Origin: Candidatus Limnocylindrales bacterium
GTDB taxonomy: Bacteria > Moduliflexota > Moduliflexia > Moduliflexales > JAUQPW01
Direction of reading: 5' to 3'
DNA length: 64,000 bases
Assembly (NCBI GenBank): GCA_035559535.1
Contig: DATMBG010000051.1
Location: 248,001 to 312,000 of the forward strand
Part shown: one piece after another, positions 16,709-25,498 of the stretch
Position numbering within the stretch: the first letter of the stretch is position 1
How the letters are laid out: each line of letters begins with the position of its first letter
Notes under the pieces: generated by a model
The model's input: the letters and a program-made list of their open reading frames with translations, nothing else
What the model was told of the DNA's origin: nothing
Database searches by the model: none
Translations under genes and position numbers: made by a program

Positions 16709-17989
16709 ATGAAGGAAAAGGTTGTATTGGCTTACTCGGGTGGTTTAGACACATCGGTTTCCATCAAATGGCTTCAAGAAAAATATAATATGGACGTCAT
16801 TGCCCTGACCGTTGATGTAGGTCAAGGAGATGACCTGGATGCCATCAAAAAGAAAGCCATTCAGGTGGGGGCCATTAAATCTATCGTGGTAGACGCCCGG
16901 GAGTTATTTGTGAAATATTTCGTGTTCCCGGCCTTACAAGCCGGGGCTATCTATGAGGGGGAATATCCTTTAGCCACTGCCTTAGCCCGACCTCTTATTG
17001 CCAAGTTACTGGTTGATGTGGCCTGTTCCGAAGGGGCCACAGCGGTAGCCCATGGCTGTACAGGGAAAGGGAACGACCAGGTTCGATTTGATGTTTCGAT
17101 CCATACCCTGGCTCCCCAGCTTAAAATCATTGGTCCGGTTCGAGAATGGCGTATGACGCGGGACGAAGAGATTGAATATGCCAAAAAACATGGAATTCCG
17201 ATACCGGTTACTTTAGAGAGTCCTTACAGTGTAGATCAAAATCTTTGGGGGCGGAGTATTGAGGCAGGTGTTCTGGAAGATCCCTGGATAGAACCTCCCG
17301 AGGAGATTTATGAATGGACCGTTAATCCGGCCAGGGCTCCGGATACCCCTCAGTATCTGGAAATTGGGTTTGAGCAGGGAATTCCCACAAGTTTAGATGG
17401 GGTTCCCATGGATGGGATTACCCTCATTACCCGGCTCAATAAACTGGCGGGTCAACATGGAATTGGGCGGATAGATCATCTGGAAAATCGCCTGGTGGGT
17501 ATCAAGTCCCGGGAGATCTATGAAGCCCCGGCAGCCACCGTTCTTCATAAAGCCCATCAGGCCTTAGAGGATATGACCCTTTCTAAAGACGCGGCCCGAT
17601 TTAAAACCCTTGTTTCCAAGGAATATGCCGATCTAATTTATAACGGTCTTTGGTTTTCAGCCCTTCACCAAGATCTATTGGCTTTTGTTGCCAGCAACCA
17701 GCGTTATGTAACCGGTACCGTCCGGGTGAAGCTTTTTAAAGGCGTTTGTAGCGTAGTTGGGCGCAAGTCACCCTATTCCCTCTATAATCTGGCTCTGGCC
17801 ACCTACGATTCACGGGACACCTTTGACCATAGTGCGGCGCTGGGATTTATCAAGATTCATGGCTTGGCCCAGAAAACCCAGGCCCAGGTGCAACTCCTGG
17901 GGGAAACCGCTACAGTCAAAGAACTTCCTTCCATCACACCACCCACTCTAAATAAGGAACAGATGGAAATCATTGAAAATACACAATAA
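16709..17989 (+). CDS. argG: argininosuccinate synthase
   Basis: A 426-residue enzyme that joins citrulline and aspartate with ATP in arginine synthesis. It has the ATP-pyrophosphatase motif [12 protein letters not shown] at residues 7-18, [14 protein letters not shown], and [39 protein letters not shown], all characteristic of ArgG. It is full length. No other arginine gene is adjacent, and the downstream gap is a hairpin leading directly to the aldolase gene. Confidence 0.96.
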   Translation: MKEKVVLAYSGGLDTSVSIKWLQEKYNMDVIALTVDVGQGDDLDAIKKKAIQVGAIKSIVVDARELFVKYFVFPALQAGAIYEGEYPLATALARPLIAKLLVDVACSEGATAVAHGCTGKGNDQVRFDVSIHTLAPQLKIIGPVREWRMTRDEEIEYAKKHGIPIPVTLESPYSVDQNLWGRSIEAGVLEDPWIEPPEEIYEWTVNPARAPDTPQYLEIGFEQGIPTSLDGVPMDGITLITRLNKLAGQHGIGRIDHLENRLVGIKSREIYEAPAATVLHKAHQALEDMTLSKDAARFKTLVSKEYADLIYNGLWFSALHQDLLAFVASNQRYVTGTVRVKLFKGVCSVVGRKSPYSLYNLALATYDSRDTFDHSAALGFIKIHGLAQKTQAQVQLLGETATVKELPSITPPTLNKEQMEIIENTQ

Positions 17990-17993
17990 CCAG

Positions 17994-18059
17994 CCCAAAG
18001 TCCCAAGCCCAAAGCTTCTGATTCCCAGGACTCTGGACTTGGGGCTTTAGACTTAGGGA
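17994..18059. repeat. inverted tandem-word hairpin (word AAGTCTAAAG/CCAAGTCC)
   Basis: Arms built from CCCAAAGTCCCAAGCCC-like words and their complements fill the entire gap between argG and the next start codon at 18062. The final AGGG of the right arm sits 4 bases before the ATG and may double as a ribosome-binding site. The hairpin at 18851-18913 uses related words. Confidence 0.8.
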
Positions 18060-18061
18060 TA

Positions 18062-18841
18062 ATGATTCGAGAAAATTGGGTAAAGAAAGCAATACGTTCT
18101 GGGAAAAAAACCATTGGTGGATGGCTTCAGTTGGGCAGTCCTATGGCAGCGGAAATTATGGCCCATGCAGGATTTGATTGGCTTCTGGTAGATTGTGAAC
18201 ATAGCCCGGCGGATTTTCAAACTCTGATGTTGCAATATCAGGCCATGAGTGCAACGAATACGATTCCTCTCTGCCGGGCTCCCTGGAACGATTTAGTAGC
18301 CATCAAGAGAATTCTGGACGTAGGGGCCTATGGGGTCATGGTTCCCTGGGTCAATAATCAGGAACAGGCTGAAATGGCCGTGAAAGCCTGTAAATATCCT
18401 CCAGAGGGTCTACGAGGCGTAGCTACCAGCGTTCGTGCTGCAGGGTATACACGAAATGGTGCTGAATATCTCAAGCGGGCCAACGAAGAGATCATGGTCA
18501 TCGTCCAAATCGAAACTTCAACCGCCGTCCGTAACATCAAAGAAATCCTCTCGGTCAAAGGAATCGACGTGGTTTTCATCGGGCCTAATGATCTCTCCAC
18601 GGCTATGGGATATCCAGGAAATCGCGAACATCCGGAAGTTCAGGCGGCGATTGCTACCATTGAAAAGGCAGCAAAAGAAGCTGGAGTCGCTTTGGGGACT
18701 GTTTCCAGTAGCCTGGAACACGCTAAACAGCTCTGGGATAAGGGCTATCAATTCATCCATCTATCCGGAGATGTAACCCTTCTTGCAAAAGGATCTACCG
18801 AAGTGGTTAACAAATTTAGGAGTGAAGTCAAACAAGAATAA
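18062..18841 (+). CDS. HpcH/HpaI-family aldolase
   Basis: A 259-residue class II pyruvate-type aldolase. Catalytic and metal-binding stretches are GFDWLLVDCEHSP, GAYGVMVPWVNN, RGVATSVRAAGY, IVQIETSTAVRNI (metal Glu) and VVFIGPNDLSTAMGYPG (metal Asp). The family cleaves or forms 2-keto-3-deoxy sugar acids or 4-hydroxy-2-oxoacids. With the SDR downstream, which resembles gluconate-type dehydrogenases, a sugar-acid degradation pair is plausible. It is flanked on both sides by related hairpins. Confidence 0.88.
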   Translation: MIRENWVKKAIRSGKKTIGGWLQLGSPMAAEIMAHAGFDWLLVDCEHSPADFQTLMLQYQAMSATNTIPLCRAPWNDLVAIKRILDVGAYGVMVPWVNNQEQAEMAVKACKYPPEGLRGVATSVRAAGYTRNGAEYLKRANEEIMVIVQIETSTAVRNIKEILSVKGIDVVFIGPNDLSTAMGYPGNREHPEVQAAIATIEKAAKEAGVALGTVSSSLEHAKQLWDKGYQFIHLSGDVTLLAKGSTEVVNKFRSEVKQE

Positions 18842-18850
18842 ACAAGAATA

Positions 18851-18913
18851 ATCTAAAGTCTAAAGTCCAGAATCCAGAGCTCCAACGGCTCTGGACCTTG
18901 GATTTTAGATTTA
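18851..18913. repeat. inverted tandem-word hairpin (word CTAAAGTCCAGA)
   Basis: The left arm (about 18851-18880) and right arm (18888-18913) carry complementary AATCTAAAGTC / TTTAGATT words around a CAACG loop. The hairpin fills the gap between the aldolase and SDR genes, leaving only ATGAAAGAGG before the SDR start codon. Confidence 0.8.
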
Positions 18914-18922
18914 TGAAAGAGG

Positions 18923-19702
18923 ATGCAATTTCCGAGTTTCGACTTAAACGGTCGTGTTGCTCTGGTTACTGGTGGAGGTCGAGGGATAGGACGGGCGATT
19001 GCCCTGGCCCTGGCCCATGCAGGGGCCGATGTGGCTATTAGTGGACGGACTACCTCCCAACTTCAGGAGACTGCCGAAGATATCAGCAAATTGGGACGTA
19101 AATCCCTGGCCGTAACGGCAGATGTCTCAAAGCTACAGGATATCGAAAATATGGTCCATACCGTAGTCAGCGAGTTTGGGAGACTGGATATCCTGGTGAA
19201 CAATGCAGGAATTAATAAACGGGTTCCTTCTCTGGAAGTTACCGAGGAACTCTGGGATAGCATTGTCGATACCAACCTTAAGGGAACTTTCTTTTGCTGT
19301 CAGGCTGCCGGCAGAATCATGCTGAAACAGGGAAAAGGGAAAATTATTAATATCTGTTCCCTGACCAGCCAGATCGGTATGACGACCATAGCCCCTTATG
19401 GCGCCACCAAATCCGGAGTCTTGGGGCTTACCCGATCCCTGGCCGCTGAATGGGCCAGATACGGAATTAATGTAAACGCCATCGGTCCGGGCTATCATGA
19501 AACGGACTTGACCCGCCCCCTTTTGGAAAACAAAGCCTGGCTGGAAAAGCTGATGCCTCGAATTCCCATAGGACGAGTTGGAACCACCGAAGATCTCATG
19601 GGAGCCGCCGTCTTCCTTGCTTCAGATGCTTCTAATTATGTGAGTGGCGAAATTATCTATGTCGATGGCGGATTCTTATCCGGTTGGAACTGGAATTTAT
19701 AG
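18923..19702 (+). CDS. short-chain dehydrogenase, gluconate-5-dehydrogenase-like
   Basis: A 259-residue SDR. TGGGRGIGRAIA is the cofactor loop, NNAGINKRVPSLEV the structural motif, ICSLTSQIGMTTIAPYGATKSGV holds the catalytic Ser and YxxxK, and NVNAIGPGYHETDLT and YVSGEIIYVDGGFLSGW close the domain. The latter features fit the gluconate 5-dehydrogenase/2-deoxy-D-gluconate dehydrogenase branch. It follows the aldolase gene and probably shares its pathway. The 212-base gap to 19914 contains a GGTCGGTAACTTCC-rich stretch and a GGGGGGGAAAGGGGGG run but no gene. Confidence 0.87.
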   Translation: MQFPSFDLNGRVALVTGGGRGIGRAIALALAHAGADVAISGRTTSQLQETAEDISKLGRKSLAVTADVSKLQDIENMVHTVVSEFGRLDILVNNAGINKRVPSLEVTEELWDSIVDTNLKGTFFCCQAAGRIMLKQGKGKIINICSLTSQIGMTTIAPYGATKSGVLGLTRSLAAEWARYGINVNAIGPGYHETDLTRPLLENKAWLEKLMPRIPIGRVGTTEDLMGAAVFLASDASNYVSGEIIYVDGGFLSGWNWNL

Positions 19703-19914
19703 GCCCGGTGTGACAACCTTAATTGTTTTTCTGTAGGAAGGTCGGTAACTTCCAGGGACCCACAGGGCTAGACAGGTTATCCCTTGATAGCCTCCCAGGG
19801 AATCTCTGTGGGGGATTTAGGAGGTCTTGGAAAGGCCTCCAGAGAAAAAAACAGGTAAAGCTAAATGAACCGGGGGGGAAAGGGGGGTTCAGCAAATTAA
19901 TCTATTCTATCCTA

Positions 19915-20415
19915 TCACTTGCCGGATGGATAGGCACCCAGATAAGATTTAATAAACCGCTGAATGATTTCTTCGTTATACTCTTTCAATTTGGCCAGTT
20001 TTCCCCAGGCCGTTAAGGCAATGAGAGTATCCATCTTGGGATAAGGTGCGACAAATACCCCTTCATAGGCCTGGGCGATCTTCTCCAGTTTGGCTACCAG
20101 GTCGTCGCAATGGGTACAATTGTATTGAATAAAAATCCCTCCATGTTCCAACTCATGGACCTGGATCTCCTCAGGGACAGGGGTCTTTAAAATTTTCTGT
20201 CCCACGTGTATCTCCACGTGGGGTCCTGAGGTCGGAGGAATGGTATTATAGGGGGCATGGGCCTGACCCGGATGAATATGAACCGGTGGCATCACCGGAA
20301 CCGAAAATTCATCAGCCGGGGACTTCTCTTGTGCAAAAACCTGTAAACAAGGGAGGCTGAGCAAAAATAGACCAAACCCTATTCTATAAATCCTGTAAAG
20401 TAAATCCTTTCTCAT
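19915..20415 (-). CDS. exported DUF3105 protein
   Basis: A 166-residue protein with a signal peptide (about 1-28, cleavage near VFA-QE). The body carries the DUF3105 pattern: HIHPGQAHAPYNTIPPTSGPHVE, PEEIQVHELEHGGIFIQYNCTHCDDLV and a C-terminal TLIALTAWGKL. His-rich and CxxC residues suggest metal binding in the periplasm, but the family's role is not known. It is divergent from the encapsulin operon 262 bases away, so the two may share control. Confidence 0.8.
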   Translation of the reverse strand: MRKDLLYRIYRIGFGLFLLSLPCLQVFAQEKSPADEFSVPVMPPVHIHPGQAHAPYNTIPPTSGPHVEIHVGQKILKTPVPEEIQVHELEHGGIFIQYNCTHCDDLVAKLEKIAQAYEGVFVAPYPKMDTLIALTAWGKLAKLKEYNEEIIQRFIKSYLGAYPSGK

Positions 20416-20562
20416 AACCTAAGAACTCCTTCTTTAAATAAACTTTTGTCGGGCGAGAACTTAAATCTCCTGGTTCCTGATCCAACAGACCCCAGAGGGT
20501 TCCTTTGAAGCTACCTAATCTCCTGAAGATACCATACGTCAACCTACATAAAATTGTCAACT

Positions 20563-20644
20563 TTGAGATTTACTCTTGCCTGATTTGTATAAATAAAATA
20601 ACTTATGGTTTATCTGGAGGATGAGAGGTTATACCACACCATAA
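20563..20644 (+). promoter_or_regulatory. encapsulin operon promoter region with dyad
   Basis: TTGAGA at 20563-20568 and TATAAA at 20588-20593 are spaced 19 bases, slightly long for sigma70. Downstream, TTATGGT (20603-20609) and ACCATAA (20638-20644) form a perfect 7-bp dyad with a 28-base interior, between the promoter and the AAAGGAG ribosome site of the first gene. It could be an operator or a leader hairpin. Confidence 0.35.
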
Positions 20645-20677
20645 ACTAAAAAGTTTGAACGAAAAGGAGATCAGCCT

Positions 20678-21067
20678 ATGGGATCGGAAAGTTGGCATGA
20701 ACCCTATGAAAAAATCAGTGAGAAAACCTTAAATATGTCCAGAGCAATTAAATCTCTCATGGAAGAGTTGGAAGCCATTGATTGGTACCAACAGCGGGTC
20801 GATGTATGTACAGATGAAGAGCTAAGAAAAATTCTGGCTCATAACCGCGATGAAGAAATGGAACATGCTGCCATGGTCCTGGAGTGGATTCGACGAAATA
20901 ATCCGACTTTTGAAGGACATTTGCGGACCTATCTCTTCAGTGAAGGAGAAATTACTCAAATAGAAGCCATAGAAATGAAGAATAGTAAACCCGGACCATC
21001 TTCAGAGAACGTTCGAACTTCTATTCCTAAAACCGTCGGAAGCTTAAAGCAGAGAAAGGAGAGTTAA
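20678..21067 (+). CDS. encapsulated ferritin-like cargo protein (EncFtn)
   Basis: A 129-residue ferroxidase of the encapsulated-ferritin type. The core reads SLMEELEAIDWYQQRVD, with RDEEMEHAAMVLEWIRR. Glu30, Glu60 and His63 correspond to the ferroxidase ligands of characterised EncFtn proteins, and Trp36 is also conserved. The C-terminal tail (102-129) is flexible and carries TVGSLK at 119-124, matching the known LTVGSL-type peptide that docks cargo inside type 1 encapsulins. The encapsulin gene follows 5 bases after the stop. A strong AAAGGAG site lies upstream of the ATG. Confidence 0.93.
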   Translation: MGSESWHEPYEKISEKTLNMSRAIKSLMEELEAIDWYQQRVDVCTDEELRKILAHNRDEEMEHAAMVLEWIRRNNPTFEGHLRTYLFSEGEITQIEAIEMKNSKPGPSSENVRTSIPKTVGSLKQRKES

Positions 21068-21072
21068 TTGTT

Positions 21073-21882
21073 ATGAAATATCTCAATCGAGAAGCTGCCC
21101 CGATTAGCTCAAAGGTTTGGGAGGAAATTGATGAACTGGTTGTTTCCACGGCGAAAAGTTTATTGGTGGGGAGAAAATTGCTAGATGTGGAAGGCCCCCT
21201 CGGGCTCGGCTTTAAAGCCCTCGTTTCGAAAACAGAGCGGATAGCAGAAGCAGGACCCCCCCTGGCGGCTAAAATTCTCTGTAGTCCTACCCTTCCTATA
21301 CCCCAGATTTACAGTTCCTTTTCTTTAAGTATCAGCATGATCGAAGCCTATGAAACTTATCATCAACCTCTAGACCTGGATGCAGCATTTCAAGCCGCTA
21401 AAAACTGTATCCTTAAAGAGGATGAGCTGGTATTTTTCGGTTATGAAAGCCTCTCCATTACAGGTATTCTTAACACACCCGGTGTCCATAAGATCCCGTT
21501 GGGGGATTGGAGTCGAGTCGGTCAGGCCATCGAAGATGTGATCCAGGCGGCCAATCAACTGGATAAAGCAGGCTATCCGGGCCCCTATGCCCTGGCTCTG
21601 GCTTCACCTCTTTATAACAGCCTGTTTCGACTGTATAAAGACAGCGATGTTCTCCAAATCGAAAATCTACGTTCTCTGGTTACAGAAGGGATTTTTAAAA
21701 CCCCTGTGCTTCAAAACAAAGGAGTACTTTTAGATACGGTTAACGGTAACCAGATTATTCTGGGTCAGGATCTGATGACCTCGTTCTCCGGATTTGGAGA
21801 GGTTTTTTATGAATTTACTATCTCTGAAAGTCTGGTTCCAAATATTGGAACTCCAGAGGCCATTTGTATTATTTCTGCCTGA
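21073..21882 (+). CDS. type 1 encapsulin shell protein
   Basis: A 269-residue HK97-fold shell protein, the usual length for a family 1 encapsulin. The opening YLNREAAPISSKVWEEIDE, then RKLLDVEGPLGLG, and the closing FYEFTISESLVPNIGTPEAICII are diagnostic. With the ferritin-like cargo directly upstream it should form an iron-storing compartment. The two genes are co-transcribed. Confidence 0.95.
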   Translation: MKYLNREAAPISSKVWEEIDELVVSTAKSLLVGRKLLDVEGPLGLGFKALVSKTERIAEAGPPLAAKILCSPTLPIPQIYSSFSLSISMIEAYETYHQPLDLDAAFQAAKNCILKEDELVFFGYESLSITGILNTPGVHKIPLGDWSRVGQAIEDVIQAANQLDKAGYPGPYALALASPLYNSLFRLYKDSDVLQIENLRSLVTEGIFKTPVLQNKGVLLDTVNGNQIILGQDLMTSFSGFGEVFYEFTISESLVPNIGTPEAICIISA

Positions 21883-21891
21883 AGCAGGAAA

Positions 21892-21960
21892 GATGGGAAG
21901 GTGGGGGTATGGAAGTATGGGAGGGTAGAAGTAAGGGGGTATGGAAGTGAGGGAATGGGA
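21892..21960. repeat. single G-rich arm of the TGGGAGTA hairpin family
   Basis: GGTGGGGGTATGGAAGTATG-type words follow the encapsulin stop codon. No matching C-rich arm is present, so this is a one-armed copy of the family seen at 5410-5514. Confidence 0.65.
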
Positions 21961-21965
21961 GAAAG

Positions 21966-21996
21966 AAGAGGAGGACTCCTGAGTTCGTCCTCTTTT
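21966..21996. terminator. possible bidirectional terminator
   Basis: AAGAGGA (21966-21972) pairs with TCCTCTT (21988-21994), followed by TTCTC. It sits between the convergent encapsulin and peptidase genes. The inner stem is imperfect. Confidence 0.4.
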
Positions 21997-22003
21997 CTCA
22001 GGC

Positions 22004-23191
22004 TTAAATTCGAGCTCGTTTAACCTGTTGAGTCGGTACAAACTCCAGGTAAGCCCTTAGAAATTCTATCCAATTTGGGCAGGTTTCGGCAAAATCTAGC
22101 TTTTGGTAATAAGGAGTTAAGATTCTCTTATTTTCTGGGAAAAAGATTCCCACCCTTCGGGTATCGGAAGTATCCTTTGTTTTAGGCGTTTCAAAGACCA
22201 GGGTGTTTAGGCTGCTGAGAAGTCTTTCCGCCTCTTCTTTAAGATCATCTCGATTTTCTACCTTCAAAAGAGTTGCCAGATCATAAAGATCGACGTAGTT
22301 GGGATTGGAAAATACTTGAACTTCTCTCCGAACCTGGGAAAAGAATCCGTACATTTGAGACAGGTGGGTTTTAAGGATCAGAGCTAAACGATCCAATGAT
22401 CGGACCACCGGATCAAGATGACTTAGGTTCAATAAAGATAGCTCTTTTCCCGGAGATCCCTGCTGTTGCTTTACCCAGGCTCTTACCAAATCTTCAAGGG
22501 AGAGGTCTGGCTGCTTCGCCGGGATTTCGAATATTTCTCCCTGTACCCAGGGTTTTTTCCTTGCTTCCTCCCCTGAACCGATCACAACATGTACTGCTCC
22601 TTTGATCTCATTAACCCCTTCCAATAGATTTGGCAGACATCCATCCAGACCCAGGATTCCCAATCGGATTCCAGATTCCTGCAGGGCCTTTTTGAGTTCA
22701 AGGATGTCTAAGAAGTCCCGAAGGCTTGCCTGTCGATCCGTATAAACGGTTTCCATGAGCTCCTGTTGGGTCAGGATAGTCTTCGCTGTACTAAAAAAAA
22801 TAGCCCGAGCGACTGCTTCATAGGGAAAAGGAGTTCGGTACAAAGGTTTAGATTTGAACCCTTGAATATTCCAGGGATTTCCATGATTCCAGATTATCAA
22901 GATGTAATGGTCTGCGGCAGAGTACTCTTGACTCCATCTTAAAAAGTTACCCAGACTTTTCTCATCTCCTGGGGAATCTTCTTGAAGGGTTTGAATAAGA
23001 TGAATCTGTCCTTGTTGAATTCGATAGCGGCTTATCTCCTCCTCCTGTTGATGGGTTATTTCGATAAGAAGAGAAATATTTTTTTCGGTTTGAACTCTCC
23101 GGAGTTCTTCAAAAAGAGAGGGTAACCGATCTCCTTCCTTCAGGTGATTACACCCGGGGATATAAATCATGCAGGTTTGATGTATTGACAT
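22004..23191 (-). CDS. clostripain-like (C11) cysteine peptidase family protein
   Basis: A 395-residue protein of the caspase-like C11 family. The catalytic His is H103 in YILIIWNHGNPW, and the catalytic Cys is C185 in LGILGLDGCLPNLLEGVNEIKG, in the positions expected for a His/Cys dyad. HVVIGSGEE follows as in C11 members. The C-terminal half is helical, with NPNYVDLYDLATLLK typical of the family's second domain. No signal peptide is visible, so it is probably cytoplasmic. The substrate is unknown. Confidence 0.8.
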   Translation of the reverse strand: MSIHQTCMIYIPGCNHLKEGDRLPSLFEELRRVQTEKNISLLIEITHQQEEEISRYRIQQGQIHLIQTLQEDSPGDEKSLGNFLRWSQEYSAADHYILIIWNHGNPWNIQGFKSKPLYRTPFPYEAVARAIFFSTAKTILTQQELMETVYTDRQASLRDFLDILELKKALQESGIRLGILGLDGCLPNLLEGVNEIKGAVHVVIGSGEEARKKPWVQGEIFEIPAKQPDLSLEDLVRAWVKQQQGSPGKELSLLNLSHLDPVVRSLDRLALILKTHLSQMYGFFSQVRREVQVFSNPNYVDLYDLATLLKVENRDDLKEEAERLLSSLNTLVFETPKTKDTSDTRRVGIFFPENKRILTPYYQKLDFAETCPNWIEFLRAYLEFVPTQQVKRARI

Positions 23192-23619
23192 AATTTCGTT
23201 AGAATCTTTACCGCTTCTCGATTCGTTAAAAAATAATCTATTTAATTACTCCCTCAGCTATAAAGTTGAGCAATTTCTTACCTTGTCAAGACAATACTCT
23301 TTCAGGTACCTGTATTTATCTTGCGGGTGTGGTTTTTTCTATCTTCTGGTAAATCCCCCTTTTGAAAGGAAGCAGGGAGGACGCTGAGATATCCAAGAAA
23401 CAGCAAATATGATATTATACCCATTAGATAGGGAAACATGGCCTGAATTGTAGAGGCAGCCCTCTGTGGCTACCCTATTTAAGGGCGATTCCATCAGGAT
23501 TGTCCTCTCTGCCTATTATGCCTATTATGTGATCTCTTTAGGAAGAATTAGTATAATTTGTCTTCTCAAGGTAAGGGAAGTATTATTTTATCTTGGAAAG
23601 GATTAAAGAATAGAGAGCC
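23192..23619. other. gene-free stretch with degenerate repeats
   Basis: No gene is supported. It holds a degenerate GTAGGGGC-type palindrome at 23450-23476 (GTAGAGGCAGCC ... GGCTACCCTAT), a tandem duplication of CCTATTATG near 23512-23529 and a degenerate AATCCCCCTTTTGAAAGG element near 23347. Confidence 0.5.
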
Positions 23620-24081
23620 TTATACCCTTTTGAATCGTTGCTCTAAGGCTTGCCGTCGAAAATTGAAAATATCCCACAATTTAGGTCCTACCACCCAACG
23701 ATGGAGAAGTCGTCCAATCGGCCCCATATAAAGAGCATAATGAATAATATCCTGTATCTCGATACCGTCATCGGTTTCACGGAAAAGATGCTGATGATGC
23801 CAAAAGCGATAAGGTCCAAAACGTTGCTCATCTACGAAGAGATGGGGTTCGACCATATGAGTGATCTCTGTTACCCAGGATAAAGGGATGTTTAAAATTG
23901 GACTGATCTTATACATTATGATCAGCCCTACGTACATCTTTTCCGGTAGTTGTGAGGTAACCCTGAATCTTAACCAGGGCGGGGTGATTTGAGCTAGATT
24001 TCTGGGATCTAGGAAAAAAGTCCATGCCGTATCTATTCCAATGGGTAAGTACTGACGAAAATGCAAACGATAAAGCTTCAT
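23620..24081 (-). CDS. SRPBCC-superfamily protein
   Basis: About 153 residues with the START/Bet v 1-like helix-grip pattern: LPIGIDTAWTFFLDPRNLAQITPPWLRFRV near the N-terminus, SWVTEITHMVEPHLFVDEQRFGPYRFWHHQHLFRETDDGIEIQDIIHYAL, and a long C-terminal helix. It resembles the cell-division-inhibitor-like SRPBCC proteins related to YfcH. I prefer the ATG at 24081; a GTG at 24117 would add 12 residues. It follows the DUF523/DUF1722 gene by about 60 bases and is probably in the same operon. Confidence 0.8.
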   Translation of the reverse strand: MKLYRLHFRQYLPIGIDTAWTFFLDPRNLAQITPPWLRFRVTSQLPEKMYVGLIIMYKISPILNIPLSWVTEITHMVEPHLFVDEQRFGPYRFWHHQHLFRETDDGIEIQDIIHYALYMGPIGRLLHRWVVGPKLWDIFNFRRQALEQRFKRV

Positions 24082-24144
24082 AGAGAGCTTAAAAGTCCTT
24101 CTCACCTTAACGTACACAATATCTGTAACTTCCCATAAAACGAA

Positions 24145-25095
24145 TTATACATGATTCCGTAGCATAAGTTCGGCGGGATAAGGATTCAGATAGGTTTGTT
24201 CTAAGACCCATGGGATAGGATGGTGCCGGAGGTGATGACGAAGCAAGGTAATGGGGACAATCAGAGGAACCAAACCTTTTCGGTAATCTTCCAGGTAGGA
24301 TATCAATTCAGCTTTATCCTGGGAATCTAAAACTTTTTTTAGAAACCCCAGCAGGTGGTAGAGCACATCGACATGTTTTTTGGTTGTTACTTTAACTTTG
24401 AGGGCAGTCATAAACAGCTCTCCGTACTCCCGTAAAAGATCCTGCATGGGGATTTTTCCAGTCTGGGCTACCAGACGACCCAGTTTTTGGTAATACTCCC
24501 GGCTATGGGAAAGCAGGGTCAATTTATGTTGGGTATGAAAACGTATCAAATCTTTGGGTTCTGGGTTTATCCTGAGTAATTCAGTCCATCGATAATAAGA
24601 AAAAACCCGTTCGATGAAGTTTTCTCGCAAGCGCAGATCCTGCAAGCGGCCTTCTTCTTCAATGGGTAGTAGAGGAAATCGCCGAATCAGCGCCTCGGCA
24701 AAAAGTCCTCGCCCTTTTCTCTGAGGAGCTCCCTTTTCTCCGTAAACACGAACCCGCTCCATTCCACAGGAAGGAGAGTCCTTCTTCAGGATATATCCGT
24801 GGAGATTTAGTTGAGCGAGTTCTTCTAAACGCTTTTCAGCAAAGCAGGCCATGATTTCCGTCAAATCGGTTTTTGAGTGGGGTGCAATGAGATGGGGAGT
24901 AGATAAAGTGTCAACCAGTCGTAGACTTTCTCGGGGAGTACCCAATCCCATCTCGATCTCCGGACAAACCGGAATCCACTGGAAAAACTTTCCAAGCGTC
25001 TCGGTAATAAAAGGATCTTTCTTGTGACCGCCATCAAAACGAACTCTTGCTCCTAATAAACAACTGCTGATGCCTATACGAATAGCCGGTATCAT
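24145..25095 (-). CDS. DUF523-DUF1722 (YbgA-like) protein
   Basis: A two-domain protein. Residues about 1-155 are DUF523 (IGISSCLLGARVRFDGGHKKD, VCPEIEMGLGTPRESLRL, LKKDSPSCG), with conserved cysteines that suggest metal or cluster binding. Residues about 160-310 are DUF1722/YbgA (FIERVFSYYRW, LIRFHTQHKLTLLSHS). This fusion is often found next to photolyase genes, but none is in view. A GTG at 25107 is an alternative start. Confidence 0.85.
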   Translation of the reverse strand: MIPAIRIGISSCLLGARVRFDGGHKKDPFITETLGKFFQWIPVCPEIEMGLGTPRESLRLVDTLSTPHLIAPHSKTDLTEIMACFAEKRLEELAQLNLHGYILKKDSPSCGMERVRVYGEKGAPQRKGRGLFAEALIRRFPLLPIEEEGRLQDLRLRENFIERVFSYYRWTELLRINPEPKDLIRFHTQHKLTLLSHSREYYQKLGRLVAQTGKIPMQDLLREYGELFMTALKVKVTTKKHVDVLYHLLGFLKKVLDSQDKAELISYLEDYRKGLVPLIVPITLLRHHLRHHPIPWVLEQTYLNPYPAELMLRNHV

Positions 25096-25107
25096 ACTGC
25101 AAAACAC

Positions 25108-25498
25108 TCAGGGTGCTTTGGGTTGTCCCATGACCGGAAAGTAGAGAAACTTGAAACCCTTGTGGGAAATACTTTCCTTACTTTTCTTTAATGATCTGGA
25201 ATAAAGGGTTTTATCTCTACACACCCACAGACGATGAGAATTTCATATGGATAGATTGAACGTTTTTAGAAAAAAGAATTAATTTATTAATGTAGTTTTT
25301 ACTCTGACCATTAGAATAGCAGCATCCTATTGAGAAGTCAAGGTGTTTGGTTTTTGTAAAAATGGGTTTAATTTAGCCACAGAGCCTACCGAAGATCCGG
25401 GGATTAAAAGAGAAGTTCTTCCCAATGGAATCTTCGGGTTTAGGGCAGGCTGTGGGGTTTTAGGATGTAACCTATCGTGTTGATATTCTATGTAGCCT
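25108..25498. other. divergent intergenic region
   Basis: AT-rich DNA between the leftward DUF523/DUF1722 gene and the rightward L,D-transpeptidase gene. It must hold promoters for both, but I see no convincing -35/-10 pair, structured RNA or gene. Confidence 0.4.
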
